A stretch of 64,000 nt of DNA from an uncultured Prevotellaceae bacterium (GCA_946186505.1 CAMHNI010000006.1:62001-126000), one strand, 5' to 3'; positions 46,738-56,148 are shown, counted from the first letter of the stretch. Notes: a model not told the origin generated them from the sequence alone. Program-made: numbers and translations.

Positions 46738-48279
46738 TTAGAAGGTGTAGCCAAGGGTGAAGAGCACCTGGTGACGCTTGTCACTGACTTTCACCGTGTT
46801 ACAGAGGTTGTCCCATTCAGGGAACTCATCATCAACATAGTTCATAAAGGGCATAAACTCGCCGTTTGTTGTACTATACTGGTATGCCAGTGCCAAGTTC
46901 ACACTGCCTACCTGGTAGCCCAAGCCACAGGTGATGCGATGCGTAGCATCCCAATTGGTATAGTCGGTGGCAGAACTATAGTATGAACCATCAGTACCTA
47001 AGGTACCGTCCTTGAAGCCGTCCTTCTGGTACTTCGGCGACACGTAGTTGTAGCCTAACCGCACGGCCAGCTCCGGGACAGCACGGTATTCTGCTCCCAG
47101 CTTAAGGGTCGATACCCCTTTCAGCGTCTGCTCCGTGTGACGGTTCATGATGTTGTCGCTTTCACTACGGTCATGGTAGTCACCATACCAGTCCATATAT
47201 GAGTCAGTGATGAAACGTGTGTCCAGATTACCGTAGTCAGTGAACTCGTAGGTGGCACCGAGGGCCAGCTGTGTACCGATGGTGTGACCGAGGCTCAAGC
47301 CGAAACGCCAAGGCGTATAGAGTTTGAAGTCATAAGCCTCACTGCCAGAGACTGTCATGGAACCGTCACTCACGCGGGTATCATTGTGAGTGGTGAGATT
47401 GTACCATGTCGGCGTATGGATGTAAGCGCCTAATCGGAAGCCTGAATCTTCAAGCGGACGGACGATGACACCTGCCTTGATGTCGTAACCCGTTCCGGTA
47501 ATGGTGCGGTCATCGGCCACTGTCAGCCTGAATCCGTCCAACTGTTCGGTGTACTCGCCATAGTGATTATAATGCATGTCATGAATACCGACAGTAAAGC
47601 CCCAATATACCTTATTGTTCACGCCACCGGAGAGGTTAATGTCATACTCGCCGACATAACCCGTGTGGGCACGATCGAGCGTGTAGGCCGAAGCCTCGTC
47701 GAAATACCACATGTTGTCACCTGTGTCATAGTTCAGGTTGCGTGCATAGATGTCATCCAACTGGTTGCATGAAGCCAGGCTCCGATTAAAATCGGGGATA
47801 CCACTACCGGCAACCTCGTAAAGCAGCCCAACCCTCGCCTTGGCGTATGTCAGCTTGTTCTGTGAGGCATTGTTCAGTCTGTCTGCCGCTGAGAGGACGT
47901 AGTCGAAATTACGGCTCTTGTGATAGTTAAAGCTGAAGTTGATCCATGAATTATCGTTGTCGAAGCCCGACCACACGAAACCGGCCTGGTCGAAACTCAT
48001 ATTAGACACACTGCCTGGCGAGAAGTCCTTCCCGTCCTCCTGGCTGACCATGCCAAAAGAAAGACTGGCATTTGACTTGCGGAAGAGTCCGACACCTGCG
48101 GGATTGGTGCCGATAGTTGAAATGTCGGCTCCCAATGCCTCCAAGGCACCGCCCATACCCACATAGCGGGCTGTTCCATTGAGGTCTTCTCCGGCAACTT
48201 TCATATTCTCGTAGGTCTCCTGAGCCGTTGACGGCAAACAAGCCGTCATGGCCATCATTGCAAAAAATATCTTTTTCAT
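46738..48279 (-). CDS. FadL/OMPP1-type outer-membrane beta-barrel protein
   Basis: 513 aa with a signal peptide ending STAQ and repeated amphipathic beta strands to the C-terminal aromatic residue (VLFTLGYTF, the usual outer-membrane signature). The N-terminal plug-like segment ARYVGMGGALEALGADISTIGTNPAGVGLFRKS is typical of the OMPP1/FadL/TodX group that imports hydrophobic compounds and of related PorV-like proteins. It is the second gene behind the Tyr-rich secreted protein on the same strand, with a 7-bp array against its start. Confidence 0.86.
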   Translation of the reverse strand: MKKIFFAMMAMTACLPSTAQETYENMKVAGEDLNGTARYVGMGGALEALGADISTIGTNPAGVGLFRKSNASLSFGMVSQEDGKDFSPGSVSNMSFDQAGFVWSGFDNDNSWINFSFNYHKSRNFDYVLSAADRLNNASQNKLTYAKARVGLLYEVAGSGIPDFNRSLASCNQLDDIYARNLNYDTGDNMWYFDEASAYTLDRAHTGYVGEYDINLSGGVNNKVYWGFTVGIHDMHYNHYGEYTEQLDGFRLTVADDRTITGTGYDIKAGVIVRPLEDSGFRLGAYIHTPTWYNLTTHNDTRVSDGSMTVSGSEAYDFKLYTPWRFGLSLGHTIGTQLALGATYEFTDYGNLDTRFITDSYMDWYGDYHDRSESDNIMNRHTEQTLKGVSTLKLGAEYRAVPELAVRLGYNYVSPKYQKDGFKDGTLGTDGSYYSSATDYTNWDATHRITCGLGYQVGSVNLALAYQYSTTNGEFMPFMNYVDDEFPEWDNLCNTVKVSDKRHQVLFTLGYTF

Positions 48280-48280
48280 A

Positions 48281-48322
48281 ATCTACAATCTTCAATTATC
48301 AATCTTCATTTTTCAATCTTCA
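48281..48322 (-). repeat. 7-bp array between Tyr-rich gene and FadL-like gene
   Basis: Six heptamers, on the plus strand ATCTACA, ATCTTCA, ATTATCA, ATCTTCA, TTTTTCA, ATCTTCA; sense for the downstream gene they read TGAAGAT types. The array begins one base from the start codon of the FadL-like gene. Confidence 0.85.
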
Positions 48323-48323
48323 A

Positions 48324-49376
48324 TCACCTGCGACCGCCGAAGTGACCACCGCCGCCACCTCCACCAGACGAACGGCTACCACCGAAGCTGCCGCCACCTG
48401 ACGAACGGCTACCACCGAAGCTGCCGCCACCAGACGAGGTTGAACTGCTACTGCCACTGAAGCCACCAGACGAGGTTGAACTGCTGCTACTGCTGGAATA
48501 GGTAGGCGTGTAGCTGCGAGAACCACTGGACGAACTTGACGATGAACGGCTGCCGCCAAAGTTGCCGTATGAGTTGGAAGAAGTACGGCGGGTTGAACTT
48601 GTACCATAGGTACGTGTAGTCCCTGCTGACGATGAGCGCGAACCTCCAAAGGAGCTTCCGTATCTGCTACCCGTTCCTAAGCTACGACCGCCGAAGGTAC
48701 CGCCGGAATACGACGTTGTCCGACCGTTACTGATGCCTCGGGGCGTGTTGTAACTGATGCCGCCATGATGGGCTGTGCCACGGGTGCCAGAGAAGTGTGC
48801 TATGCCTCCGCCACCATAATAGTAATGGGGATAATAGCCATACCAATAGGGATGGTACCAATAGTAATCGTAGTACCAGGGATCATACCAACCGCCGTAC
48901 CAGCCATAGTAGCCATAGTACCAGGGATCATACCAGCCGGTGTACCAGGGATAGTACGAAGAATAGTACCAAGGTGAATGCCAGCCCCAAGAGGCATTGC
49001 GACCGTCACGGTAGCCTTCCAAGTACGACCCTGCCGGTTCGTAACCGTCCCAGCGGCTCATGTTCCTCGTCAGCGCGTAGTCATCCATCATGGCAGAGTC
49101 GGGATAGACCCCCAGCTCGCCGTTGAAATTGATGATATCATTGCCGATGGTGTCTGTAGGCACAACCTGATAGTAGCTGCCGCCGCGACGGTTATATTCG
49201 TCCACACTGCGATTGCTGCCAGAATAAAAAGTCGGAGCCGGACGGACAGTGCGTACCGTCGAGGATCCCGCACTCTTCTTGGAAGGAACGAAGTACATGT
49301 CATCGTCCTGTGCCATCATCGTCAGAGGCAAAGCCCCCAGGATGAGCGAAACTAAAAATCTGTTGTTCATTGTCAT
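48324..49376 (-). CDS. Secreted low-complexity protein, Tyr/Trp-rich then Ser/Gly-rich
   Basis: 350 aa, signal peptide ending MMAQ. Residues ~125-190 are almost only Tyr, Trp, Gly, Pro and Asp (repeats of WYDPWYYGYYGWYGG type). The rest (~200-350) is Ser/Gly/Arg-rich (SSSSSGSRSYTP, GGGSFGGSRSSGGG). There is no enzymatic motif. Such composition suggests a disordered or self-associating surface component. It is the first gene of a probable two-gene transcript with the FadL-like barrel. I do not recognise a named family. Confidence 0.8.
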   Translation of the reverse strand: MTMNNRFLVSLILGALPLTMMAQDDDMYFVPSKKSAGSSTVRTVRPAPTFYSGSNRSVDEYNRRGGSYYQVVPTDTIGNDIINFNGELGVYPDSAMMDDYALTRNMSRWDGYEPAGSYLEGYRDGRNASWGWHSPWYYSSYYPWYTGWYDPWYYGYYGWYGGWYDPWYYDYYWYHPYWYGYYPHYYYGGGGIAHFSGTRGTAHHGGISYNTPRGISNGRTTSYSGGTFGGRSLGTGSRYGSSFGGSRSSSAGTTRTYGTSSTRRTSSNSYGNFGGSRSSSSSSSGSRSYTPTYSSSSSSSTSSGGFSGSSSSTSSGGGSFGGSRSSGGGSFGGSRSSGGGGGGGHFGGRR

Positions 49377-49428
49377 ATCTCCTATGTATTTATGGTTTCA
49401 CGCTACAAAATTACACTGATTTTTACTG

Positions 49429-49486
49429 CAAAGATAGGGAAAAACCCTAAACTATGATAGGTTTTTCCCTATTTTTAGTAATTTTG
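49429..49486. promoter_or_regulatory. Divergent promoter region with 11-bp inverted repeat
   Basis: Minus-strand TATCTTTG (49429-49436) faces the Tyr-rich gene; plus-strand TAATTTTG (49479-49486) faces prmA. Between them AGGGAAAAACC (49436-49446) and GGTTTTTCCCT (49460-49470) form a perfect inverted repeat where both -33 elements should be. Confidence 0.6.
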
Positions 49487-49514
49487 CCGAAAAATTTAAC
49501 TATTACACATTATT

Positions 49515-50477
49515 ATGAAATATTACGAAGTGGATTTCAGCGTCAACCCCGTCAGCAGCGACGCCTGCGACTTATTGGCGGCAATGGCCGGAGAGACTGG
49601 TTTCGAGACATTTGAAGAGACAGCACAGGGACTGAAAGGGTATGTCCAGCAGCAGCTTTTTGACCAGTGTGCGCTTGATACGGCCTTACAGTCATTTCCA
49701 CTCCCCGGCATCTCCATCACCTACACCGTCGCCGAGGCCGAGGACCGCGACTGGAACGAGCAGTGGGAGCAGGAGGGCTTCGAGCCTATCCTGGTGGAAG
49801 GTGGAGGGTGGAAGGTGGAGGATGGAGAGTGGAAGGAGGAAGGAGATTTGCGTCCTTCAATCCTTATCCACGACGGTCGTCACTTTCCTCCCTCCACCAT
49901 CAGATCAGCTTTGCCGCTTTGCCCGGCAAAGGACCTTCCTCCCTCGACCATCACCGTTGAAATCGACGCCCATCTGGCCTTCGGCACCGGCACCCACGAG
50001 ACAACCCGCATGGTTTGTTCTTTCCTGTTGGAAATCGTACCTGCCCGACATCCCTCAATGATGCTGGACTGCGGTACGGGAACAGGTATCCTGTCCATCT
50101 GTGCCCTGAAGCTCGGAGTTCACAAGTCCGTTGGCTATGATATTGACGAGTGGTCAGTAGAAAATGCCCGTCACAACGCAGTCATCAACGGGGTTGACGA
50201 CAGGTTTCAGTCATTGCACGGTGATGCCTCTATATTAAATAAGGTAGAAGGTGCTTTCGACATCGTTGTTGCCAACATCAATCGTAACATTCTCCTGGCC
50301 GATTTACCCTTGTTCCGACAAAAGATGAATCCAGGGGGCTGCATCATTCTCAGCGGTTTCTACACCGAGGACGTTCCCTTGCTCATTGACAAAGCCAACG
50401 AACTGGGACTCTCCTTGGTAAAACAGAAGGAAGAAAACGGGTGGGCCTGCATTGAACTATGCCAGACTGCTGACTGA
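49515..50477 (+). CDS. prmA: Ribosomal protein L11 methyltransferase with internal repeat insertion
   Basis: SAM-dependent methylation of ribosomal protein L11. Motifs: HLAFGTGTHETTRM, SAM motif LDCGTGTGILSICALKLG (~184), NINRNILL and SGFYTEDV. 320 aa, about 35-40 longer than I expect for Bacteroidales PrmA. The excess lies between the N-terminal domain and the methyltransferase domain, residues ~93-146: a Gly/Trp/Glu-rich stretch encoded by a 7-bp array (GGTGGAA units, 49793-49841), then a 51-bp in-frame duplication that repeats FPPSTI/LPPSTI (49885-49902 and 49936-49953). The catalytic core is intact, so the enzyme is probably still active. Confidence 0.9.
   Translation: MKYYEVDFSVNPVSSDACDLLAAMAGETGFETFEETAQGLKGYVQQQLFDQCALDTALQSFPLPGISITYTVAEAEDRDWNEQWEQEGFEPILVEGGGWKVEDGEWKEEGDLRPSILIHDGRHFPPSTIRSALPLCPAKDLPPSTITVEIDAHLAFGTGTHETTRMVCSFLLEIVPARHPSMMLDCGTGTGILSICALKLGVHKSVGYDIDEWSVENARHNAVINGVDDRFQSLHGDASILNKVEGAFDIVVANINRNILLADLPLFRQKMNPGGCIILSGFYTEDVPLLIDKANELGLSLVKQKEENGWACIELCQTAD
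49793..49841 (+). repeat. 7-bp array (GGTGGAA/GGTGGAG) inside prmA
   Basis: Seven heptamers: GGTGGAA, GGTGGAG, GGTGGAA, GGTGGAG, GATGGAG, AGTGGAA, GGAGGAA. It is in frame within the linker of PrmA. Confidence 0.88.
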
Positions 50478-50490
50478 CAGGTGCAGACTA

Positions 50491-51294
50491 CTACATGGGT
50501 TTCTTCATTTCCCAGAAGGCGATGGCTGCGGCAGCTGCCACATTCAGGGAATCGACATGGTTTGACATAGGTATGCGTACTACATAGTCTGCTTCTGCAA
50601 TGGTTTTGCGAGGCAGGCCGTCACCCTCTGTACCCATGATGACAGCCAGCCGGTCGATGGCCTTCAGTCTGGAGTCGGTGATACTGATGGAATCGTCTGT
50701 GAGAGCCATTGCTGCCGTCTGGAATCCCAGTTCATGAAGACTGCTGACAGTCCCATCAAGCCATGTCCAGGGAACAAGGAACACCGACCCCATGGAAACC
50801 CGGACGGCACGGCGGTTCAGCGGGTCACATGAATTGGTTGTCAGCAACACGGCATCTATGCCTAAAGCCGCTGCCGAACGGAAAATGGCACCGATGTTGG
50901 TGGTGTCCACCACCCCGTCAATGACCACTATGCGACGGGCACTGCGACAGACTTCCCCTACATCGGGCAGCATAGGACGACGCATGGCACAAAGCACGCC
51001 CCGGGTCAGCGTATAGCCTGTGAGGCTTTCCAGCAGATGTCGCTCACCAGTATAGACGGGGATGTCACCGCAGCGTTCTATCAGCGTCCGGGCATCGCCC
51101 TCAATATGCCGACGCTCACAGAGCAGCGACAATGGCTGGTATCCTGCATCAAGGGCTACATGGATGACCTTGGGACTCTCGGCGATGAAGATGCCCTTCT
51201 CAGGCTCGACACGGTTGCGCAACTGTGCCTCCGTCAGCGTGCTGAACACTTCGATGCCAGGATCGTGGAGTGATTTGATTTCGACAATGCTCAT
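50491..51294 (-). CDS. TrmH/SpoU-family RNA 2'-O-methyltransferase
   Basis: SPOUT-class rRNA or tRNA methyltransferase. The knotted SAM site is visible as VVIDGVVDTTNIGAIFRSAAALG (motif 1), MGTEGDGLP (motif 2) and IPMSNHVDSLNVAAAAAIAFWE (motif 3), with an N-terminal substrate-binding domain. 267 aa. Target nucleotide unknown. Its start overlaps the stop of the dipeptidyl peptidase III gene by 4 bp, so they are coupled. Confidence 0.92.
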   Translation of the reverse strand: MSIVEIKSLHDPGIEVFSTLTEAQLRNRVEPEKGIFIAESPKVIHVALDAGYQPLSLLCERRHIEGDARTLIERCGDIPVYTGERHLLESLTGYTLTRGVLCAMRRPMLPDVGEVCRSARRIVVIDGVVDTTNIGAIFRSAAALGIDAVLLTTNSCDPLNRRAVRVSMGSVFLVPWTWLDGTVSSLHELGFQTAAMALTDDSISITDSRLKAIDRLAVIMGTEGDGLPRKTIAEADYVVRIPMSNHVDSLNVAAAAAIAFWEMKKPM

Positions 51295-53237
51295 ATCAGT
51301 GTAGCATATTCTGTGCTGTAGCGCAACATCTGATGGGCATAGCTCTCGGAGTAGTTGAGCTGTATATCGGCAATCTCTCCTTTCGCGTCTGTCACAGGGA
51401 GCATCTGAGGATTGATGAATCCCTTGTAAGGTGCCAGATTCAGGCGCTGATAACGTTCCAGGACTTCAGTGTGGAGCTGCTCATCGACTTTCACGGCATA
51501 GGTTTCTACAAGCTGGCGGGCAGCTTCAAAGTCACCTTCGCTCTTGATACGCTGAACCTCGGCAAGCAGCTTCGCGAAAAGCTTTCTCAATTCTGCATAA
51601 TCGCTTATATGTAAGTAAGTTTTGCCGTCTCGTTTGACAAGAGATACAACAGAACTCTGGGCTGCACACCAATGGGCAATGAGGGCACGGTTACGCATGT
51701 GCGCCTCCTCAATCTGATTACCTGGAGTTATGCGGATGAGCTGGGTCATCAAGCCGTTCATCATATAAGAATAGTACTGCGACTTGTAGGCATTACCATC
51801 TGGTAACAGTCCCAGCTCTATCAGTTTCGGATCTGCGATGTAGTAGAGTCCGAAAAGATCGGCACGGGCTTCCTCAATGGTGTTGCCATAGACTTTCAGC
51901 GCATCGGGATCAACGCCTGGCAGCAACTGTCCGCTACCATGTCCAAGACACTCATGGAGATCGGTATGCAGGTTGTCACACACGTCACCATATTTGTCAA
52001 TGAGTGCAAGCGTTTCCGCATCGATGACAAATTCCTCCTTGAAACCGCTGCCGTGCGAAGCCTTGTTATAGGCATCCGTAATATTCGATATGGTAATACT
52101 CTTTGAACCATATTGGGCACGAATCCAGTCAGCATTGGGCAGGTTGATACCTATGGCCGTTGAAGGATATTCTTCTCCACCAAGCATGGCTGCACAAATG
52201 ACGTTGGCTGAGACGCCCTTTACAACAGGTTTGCGGAAACGCGGGTCAACGGGCGAATGATCTTCAAACCACTGGGCATTCTGCGCTATAGTACGAGTCC
52301 GGTGGGTAGCCTCCTCGTCGATATACTCCACCAGTGCCTCCCATGAGCCTTTCAGTCCCAAGGGGTCTCCATATACCTCAATGAAACCGTTGATAAAATC
52401 CACCCTCCCCTCTAAGCATTGCAACCACAAGATGCTATATTCATCAAACTGGCGCAGGTCACCCGTCTCATAGTAGGCTATAAGCTTTTCGATAACTTGC
52501 CGCTGCTGGTCATTCTCTGCCACACCGGCAGCCTGCCGCAACCAATAGACGATATGGCGTATGGCGTTTCCATAGCGTCCGTCAGCACACCAGACATCCT
52601 CCACTATCTGACCGTCAAGCTTCAGCAGCGTGGTGTTCAATCCGTATGAAGGCGGGGTGTCGTCTTGAACACTTTTTTTAGCCGCATAGTAACTCTCAGC
52701 CTCATCCTGAGTTACGCCTTCATAGAAATTGCACGCTGAAGTCAACAGCACATCCTCGCCATCGGCCTTGTTTACCCGCTTGGGCAGTATGGCCGTATCG
52801 AATATCACGGGGAACAGCTCATCGCAGAGCCCATCGACCGTCTGTCCCTCTCTCAACGGCAGCCGGAAGGCATCCACCTGATGAAGTACGTCGCGCAGAT
52901 AGCCGGGCGCAAAGCCAGGGGTGAACTTCTCACAGCCATAATGGTGATAGATGCCGTTTGAGAACCAAAGACGCTTCAGGTAGATTTCCAGGGCTTGGAA
53001 ATCGGCGGTGTCGCGGTCTATTCTCAGGTCGGTATAAACGGTCTCTAATACTTTTCTGATGCGGAGGTTATAACGCCCGTACTGATCGAACGTTATATCA
53101 CGTCCGAAGAGTGCAGCTTTCGACAAGTAGTAAATAAACCGTTTCTGTAGTAATGACAGTTGCTCAAATCCGTTCAAACGGTAACGGAGCATTTGCAAAT
53201 CAGCAAAACGCTCATCGACATAACAGAAGTCTCTCAT
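51291..53237 (-). CDS. Dipeptidyl peptidase III-family zinc peptidase (M49)
   Basis: Cleaves dipeptides from the N-terminus of short peptides. The M49 zinc motif is the six-residue HECLGH (~430) with the third ligand in EEARAD (~459). 648 aa, similar to bacterial members. No signal peptide is visible, so it is cytoplasmic. It lies 12 bp after the AraC-type regulator and overlaps the TrmH gene; the three form one minus-strand unit. Confidence 0.92.
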   Translation of the reverse strand: MRDFCYVDERFADLQMLRYRLNGFEQLSLLQKRFIYYLSKAALFGRDITFDQYGRYNLRIRKVLETVYTDLRIDRDTADFQALEIYLKRLWFSNGIYHHYGCEKFTPGFAPGYLRDVLHQVDAFRLPLREGQTVDGLCDELFPVIFDTAILPKRVNKADGEDVLLTSACNFYEGVTQDEAESYYAAKKSVQDDTPPSYGLNTTLLKLDGQIVEDVWCADGRYGNAIRHIVYWLRQAAGVAENDQQRQVIEKLIAYYETGDLRQFDEYSILWLQCLEGRVDFINGFIEVYGDPLGLKGSWEALVEYIDEEATHRTRTIAQNAQWFEDHSPVDPRFRKPVVKGVSANVICAAMLGGEEYPSTAIGINLPNADWIRAQYGSKSITISNITDAYNKASHGSGFKEEFVIDAETLALIDKYGDVCDNLHTDLHECLGHGSGQLLPGVDPDALKVYGNTIEEARADLFGLYYIADPKLIELGLLPDGNAYKSQYYSYMMNGLMTQLIRITPGNQIEEAHMRNRALIAHWCAAQSSVVSLVKRDGKTYLHISDYAELRKLFAKLLAEVQRIKSEGDFEAARQLVETYAVKVDEQLHTEVLERYQRLNLAPYKGFINPQMLPVTDAKGEIADIQLNYSESYAHQMLRYSTEYATLI

Positions 53238-53249
53238 TCAGTCAGCTTC

Positions 53250-53699
53250 TTACTTTTTGGCTTTCTTGACAGCCTGGGAGGGGTGCTGCTGCAGGTGCTG
53301 CAGACGATATTCACGCGGTGTCATATTCATGATTTTGTAAAACGAAGCATAGAACGACTGACGGTTGGCAAAGCCTACCATGTCGCTCACCTCCTCCATC
53401 CTCAAATCCTGATAGCGCTTATCCACCAGAATAGACATTGCCTCCTCAATGCGGTACTTGTTGACAAAGGAAGCATAGTTCATGTGGAAGCGCACGTTGA
53501 CAACTGCAGACACATACCTTGTATTGGTTCCCAGGTCTTCGGCCAGCTTCTTGGCAGAATAGTTTTTGTCCTTGAATTTTTTTTGCATGACAATGATACT
53601 GAGGATTTTTTCCTTCATTTCATCCATCAGCTTAGGGCTCACCAGGCTTCTGTAAGCAGCCTCTTTTTCTTTTTTTTCTGTAATATTATACTTTGCCAT
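53250..53699 (-). CDS. AraC-family DNA-binding protein without a sensor domain
   Basis: 149 aa. Two helix-turn-helix units of the AraC type: YSAKKLAEDLGTNTRYVSAVVN and MEEVSDMVGFANRQSFYASF followed by the signature MNMTPREYR. Only ~40 residues precede the DNA-binding domain, too few for a ligand domain, so its signal must come through another partner or its level. First gene of the unit with DPP III and TrmH; has a good promoter. Confidence 0.9.
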   Translation of the reverse strand: MAKYNITEKKEKEAAYRSLVSPKLMDEMKEKILSIIVMQKKFKDKNYSAKKLAEDLGTNTRYVSAVVNVRFHMNYASFVNKYRIEEAMSILVDKRYQDLRMEEVSDMVGFANRQSFYASFYKIMNMTPREYRLQHLQQHPSQAVKKAKK

Positions 53700-53734
53700 A
53701 CGCCATCAGATCATTAATGGTTGAGTTTCATCTG

Positions 53735-53766
53735 CAAATATAATGATTTTTGACAGATTTACCAAA
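53735..53766 (-). promoter_or_regulatory. Promoter of the AraC-type gene unit
   Basis: Minus strand TTTG (53763-53766), 20 nt, TATATTTG (53735-53742). Confidence 0.75.
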
Positions 53767-53888
53767 TAAAATCACATTTTTTTCCAAAATAATTGTATTT
53801 TTGTCGGGAATAGCGGCTTTTTGGACGGAAAACAAACCTCTTTTGACGATTAATTAGGTAAAATACCGTCGGAATCATATTTTTTTAG

Positions 53889-53896
53889 TACCTTTG
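53889..53896 (+). promoter_or_regulatory. -7 element TACCTTTG for purU
   Basis: TAnnTTTG match 31 bp before the purU start; no clear -33. Confidence 0.6.
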
Positions 53897-53927
53897 CGCG
53901 GAAATTACAAAAAGTAAAAGGAACTAA

Positions 53928-54791
53928 ATGAAACAAACAGCCATTTTGCTTCTGCACTGCCCTGACCAACAGGGTATTATTACGGAAGTGACGAAATTTA
54001 TCACAGACAACAAGGGTAACATCGTTTACCTCGACCAATATGTTGACAAACTTGACGGCATGTTCTTCATGCGCATCGAATGGGAACTGGAAGGCTTCCT
54101 TATTCCACGTGACAAGATTTACGAATACATCACTACACTCTATGCGCAGCGCTATAAGATGAAGTTCTCGCTATACTACAGCGACAAGCGTCCACGCATG
54201 GCAATCTTCGTGTCGAAGATGAGCCATTGCCTCTACGACCTGTTAGCACGCTGGAAGGCCGGTGAGTTTGCCTGCGAGATACCGTGCATCGTGTCAAACC
54301 ATGAGGACCTGCGCTATGTCGCTGAGCAGTTCGGCATCCCCTACTACGTATGGAGCATCAAAAAAGACCACTCAAATAAGGCGGAGGTGGAAAAGGCAGA
54401 GATGGAACTGCTGAAAAAGGAGGACATCTCGTTCATCGTCCTTGCCAGGTATATGCAGATCATCTCTGATGAAATGATTGCCGAATACCCACACCACATC
54501 ATCAATATCCACCACTCCTTCCTGCCTGCCTTTGTGGGTGCCAAGCCCTACCACCAGGCCTGGGAGCGCGGCGTGAAGATTATCGGTGCCACGAGCCACT
54601 ATGTGACCGCTGAGTTAGATGCCGGACCTATCATTGAGCAGGATGTTACCCGTATCACCCACAAGGACACCCCCGAAAGCCTGGTGCTGAAGGGCAAGGA
54701 CCTGGAAAAGATTGTGCTGAGTCACGCCGTACAGAAGCACATCGAGCGCAAGATCCTGACGTATAAGAACAAAACCATTATCTTTAGTTGA
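53928..54791 (+). CDS. purU: Formyltetrahydrofolate deformylase
   Basis: Hydrolyses 10-formyl-THF to formate and THF, balancing one-carbon pools. N-terminal ACT domain (LLHCPDQQGIITEVTKFI) and C-terminal formyltransferase domain with NIHHSFLPAFVGAKPY and the catalytic Asp in TAELDAGPIIEQ. 287 aa. It precedes hisH by 47 bp; one-carbon and histidine/purine metabolism meet at AICAR, so shared expression makes sense. Confidence 0.95.
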   Translation: MKQTAILLLHCPDQQGIITEVTKFITDNKGNIVYLDQYVDKLDGMFFMRIEWELEGFLIPRDKIYEYITTLYAQRYKMKFSLYYSDKRPRMAIFVSKMSHCLYDLLARWKAGEFACEIPCIVSNHEDLRYVAEQFGIPYYVWSIKKDHSNKAEVEKAEMELLKKEDISFIVLARYMQIISDEMIAEYPHHIINIHHSFLPAFVGAKPYHQAWERGVKIIGATSHYVTAELDAGPIIEQDVTRITHKDTPESLVLKGKDLEKIVLSHAVQKHIERKILTYKNKTIIFS

Positions 54792-54804
54792 AAGCCTACC
54801 CAAG

Positions 54805-54821
54805 CCCTCCCAAAGGGAGGG
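54805..54821. repeat. GC-rich hairpin CCCTCCC-AAA-GGGAGGG
   Basis: A 7-bp perfect stem between purU and hisH. No T-run follows, so it is more likely a processed or structural hairpin than a terminator. Confidence 0.6.
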
Positions 54822-54838
54822 ATGTTTAGATACATATT

Positions 54839-55426
54839 ATGAATGTAGCGATAGTAAAATATAATGCCGGAAACATCTACTCGGTGGTGAACGCCCTGAA
54901 ACGCTTAGGCATTGAGCCGATGCTGACGGACGATGCCGAGCAGCTGATGAAGGCCGACCGCGTGCTGTTCCCTGGCCAGGGCCATGCCGGCGAGGCTATG
55001 GAATACCTCAAGGCACGCCGTTTAGACGAGGTCATCCGCAACCTCCGCCAGCCTGTCTTCGGCATCTGCGTCGGCCAGCAACTGTTGTGCCGCCACTCTG
55101 AAGAGGGCGATGTTGACTGCATCGGCATCTTTGATGCTGAGGTAAAACGGTTCCAGCCAACGAGGCATGAGGAGAAAGTGCCCTGCATGGGATGGAACAA
55201 GCTCTACGACACCAAGTCGCCGCTGATGCAGGGTATCGAGGGCGAATATGTCTATTTCGTCCACTCCTACTATGTTCCCGTCTGCAAGGAGACTATTGCA
55301 ACAGCCGACTACATACTGCCCTACTCTGCCTCGATGCACAAGGACAATTTTTACACCTGTCAGTTCCATCCCGAAAAGAGCGGACGTGTGGGCGAGCAAA
55401 TCATTAAAAATTTCTTAGCGATATGA
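54839..55426 (+). CDS. hisH: Imidazole glycerol phosphate synthase, glutaminase subunit
   Basis: Class I glutamine amidotransferase that feeds ammonia to HisF. It has the nucleophile Cys in FGICVGQQLL (~77) and the His-Glu pair in FHPEKSG near the C-terminus. 195 aa. The stop overlaps the hisA start by 4 bp. Confidence 0.96.
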   Translation: MNVAIVKYNAGNIYSVVNALKRLGIEPMLTDDAEQLMKADRVLFPGQGHAGEAMEYLKARRLDEVIRNLRQPVFGICVGQQLLCRHSEEGDVDCIGIFDAEVKRFQPTRHEEKVPCMGWNKLYDTKSPLMQGIEGEYVYFVHSYYVPVCKETIATADYILPYSASMHKDNFYTCQFHPEKSGRVGEQIIKNFLAI

Positions 55427-56148
55427 TAGAGTTGATTCCCGCCATAGACATCATCGACGGCAAATGCGTCCGCCTGACAAAGGGCGACTACGACCAGAAG
55501 ACCGTTTACCGCGACTCTCCCGCCGAGGTGGCCAAGGAGTTTGAGCAGTTGGGCTTCAAGCGGCTGCATGTGGTCGATCTCGACGGTGCCAAGTCGAAGC
55601 ACATTGTCAACGTTGACGTGCTCCGTCGCATCACAACGGAAACCAGCCTGACGGTTGACTTCGGCGGCGGTATCAAGACCGACGAGGATATCGAAAAGGC
55701 CTTTGAGGCTGGCGCCGCCATGGTGACCGTAGGAAGCATAGCCGTCACGCAGCCGGAGCTGTTCTTAGGATGGCTCGACAAGTACGGCACCGACCGCATG
55801 ATACTCGGTGCCGACGTTCGCAACGGCAAGATCAGCATCAACGGCTGGAAGGAGGATTCTGTGGAAGACCTGCTGCCGTTCCTCAAGAAATATATCGACG
55901 CCGGTGTCAGGAACGTGCTCTGCACAGAGATTTCGAAGGACGGCACGCTACAAGGCCCTGCCATCGACCTGTACCGACAGGTGATGGAGGCCTACCCCGC
56001 CCTGCACCTGATTGCCAGCGGCGGTGTGTCGTCGAAGGAGGACATCGAAGCGTTAGACGCAGCAGGCATACCTGCCGTCGTGTTCGGCAAAGCTATTTAT
56101 GAAGGAAAAATCAATCTGAAAGACCTATGGGACTGGCAAAACGCATAA
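55423..56148 (+). CDS. hisA: ProFAR isomerase
   Basis: Isomerises ProFAR to PRFAR in histidine synthesis. (beta/alpha)8 barrel with the catalytic Asp in [13 protein letters not shown], the phosphate-binding FGGGI and IASGGVSS segments. 241 aa. It overlaps hisH by 4 bp and hisF by 22 bp. Confidence 0.96.
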   Translation: MIELIPAIDIIDGKCVRLTKGDYDQKTVYRDSPAEVAKEFEQLGFKRLHVVDLDGAKSKHIVNVDVLRRITTETSLTVDFGGGIKTDEDIEKAFEAGAAMVTVGSIAVTQPELFLGWLDKYGTDRMILGADVRNGKISINGWKEDSVEDLLPFLKKYIDAGVRNVLCTEISKDGTLQGPAIDLYRQVMEAYPALHLIASGGVSSKEDIEALDAAGIPAVVFGKAIYEGKINLKDLWDWQNA

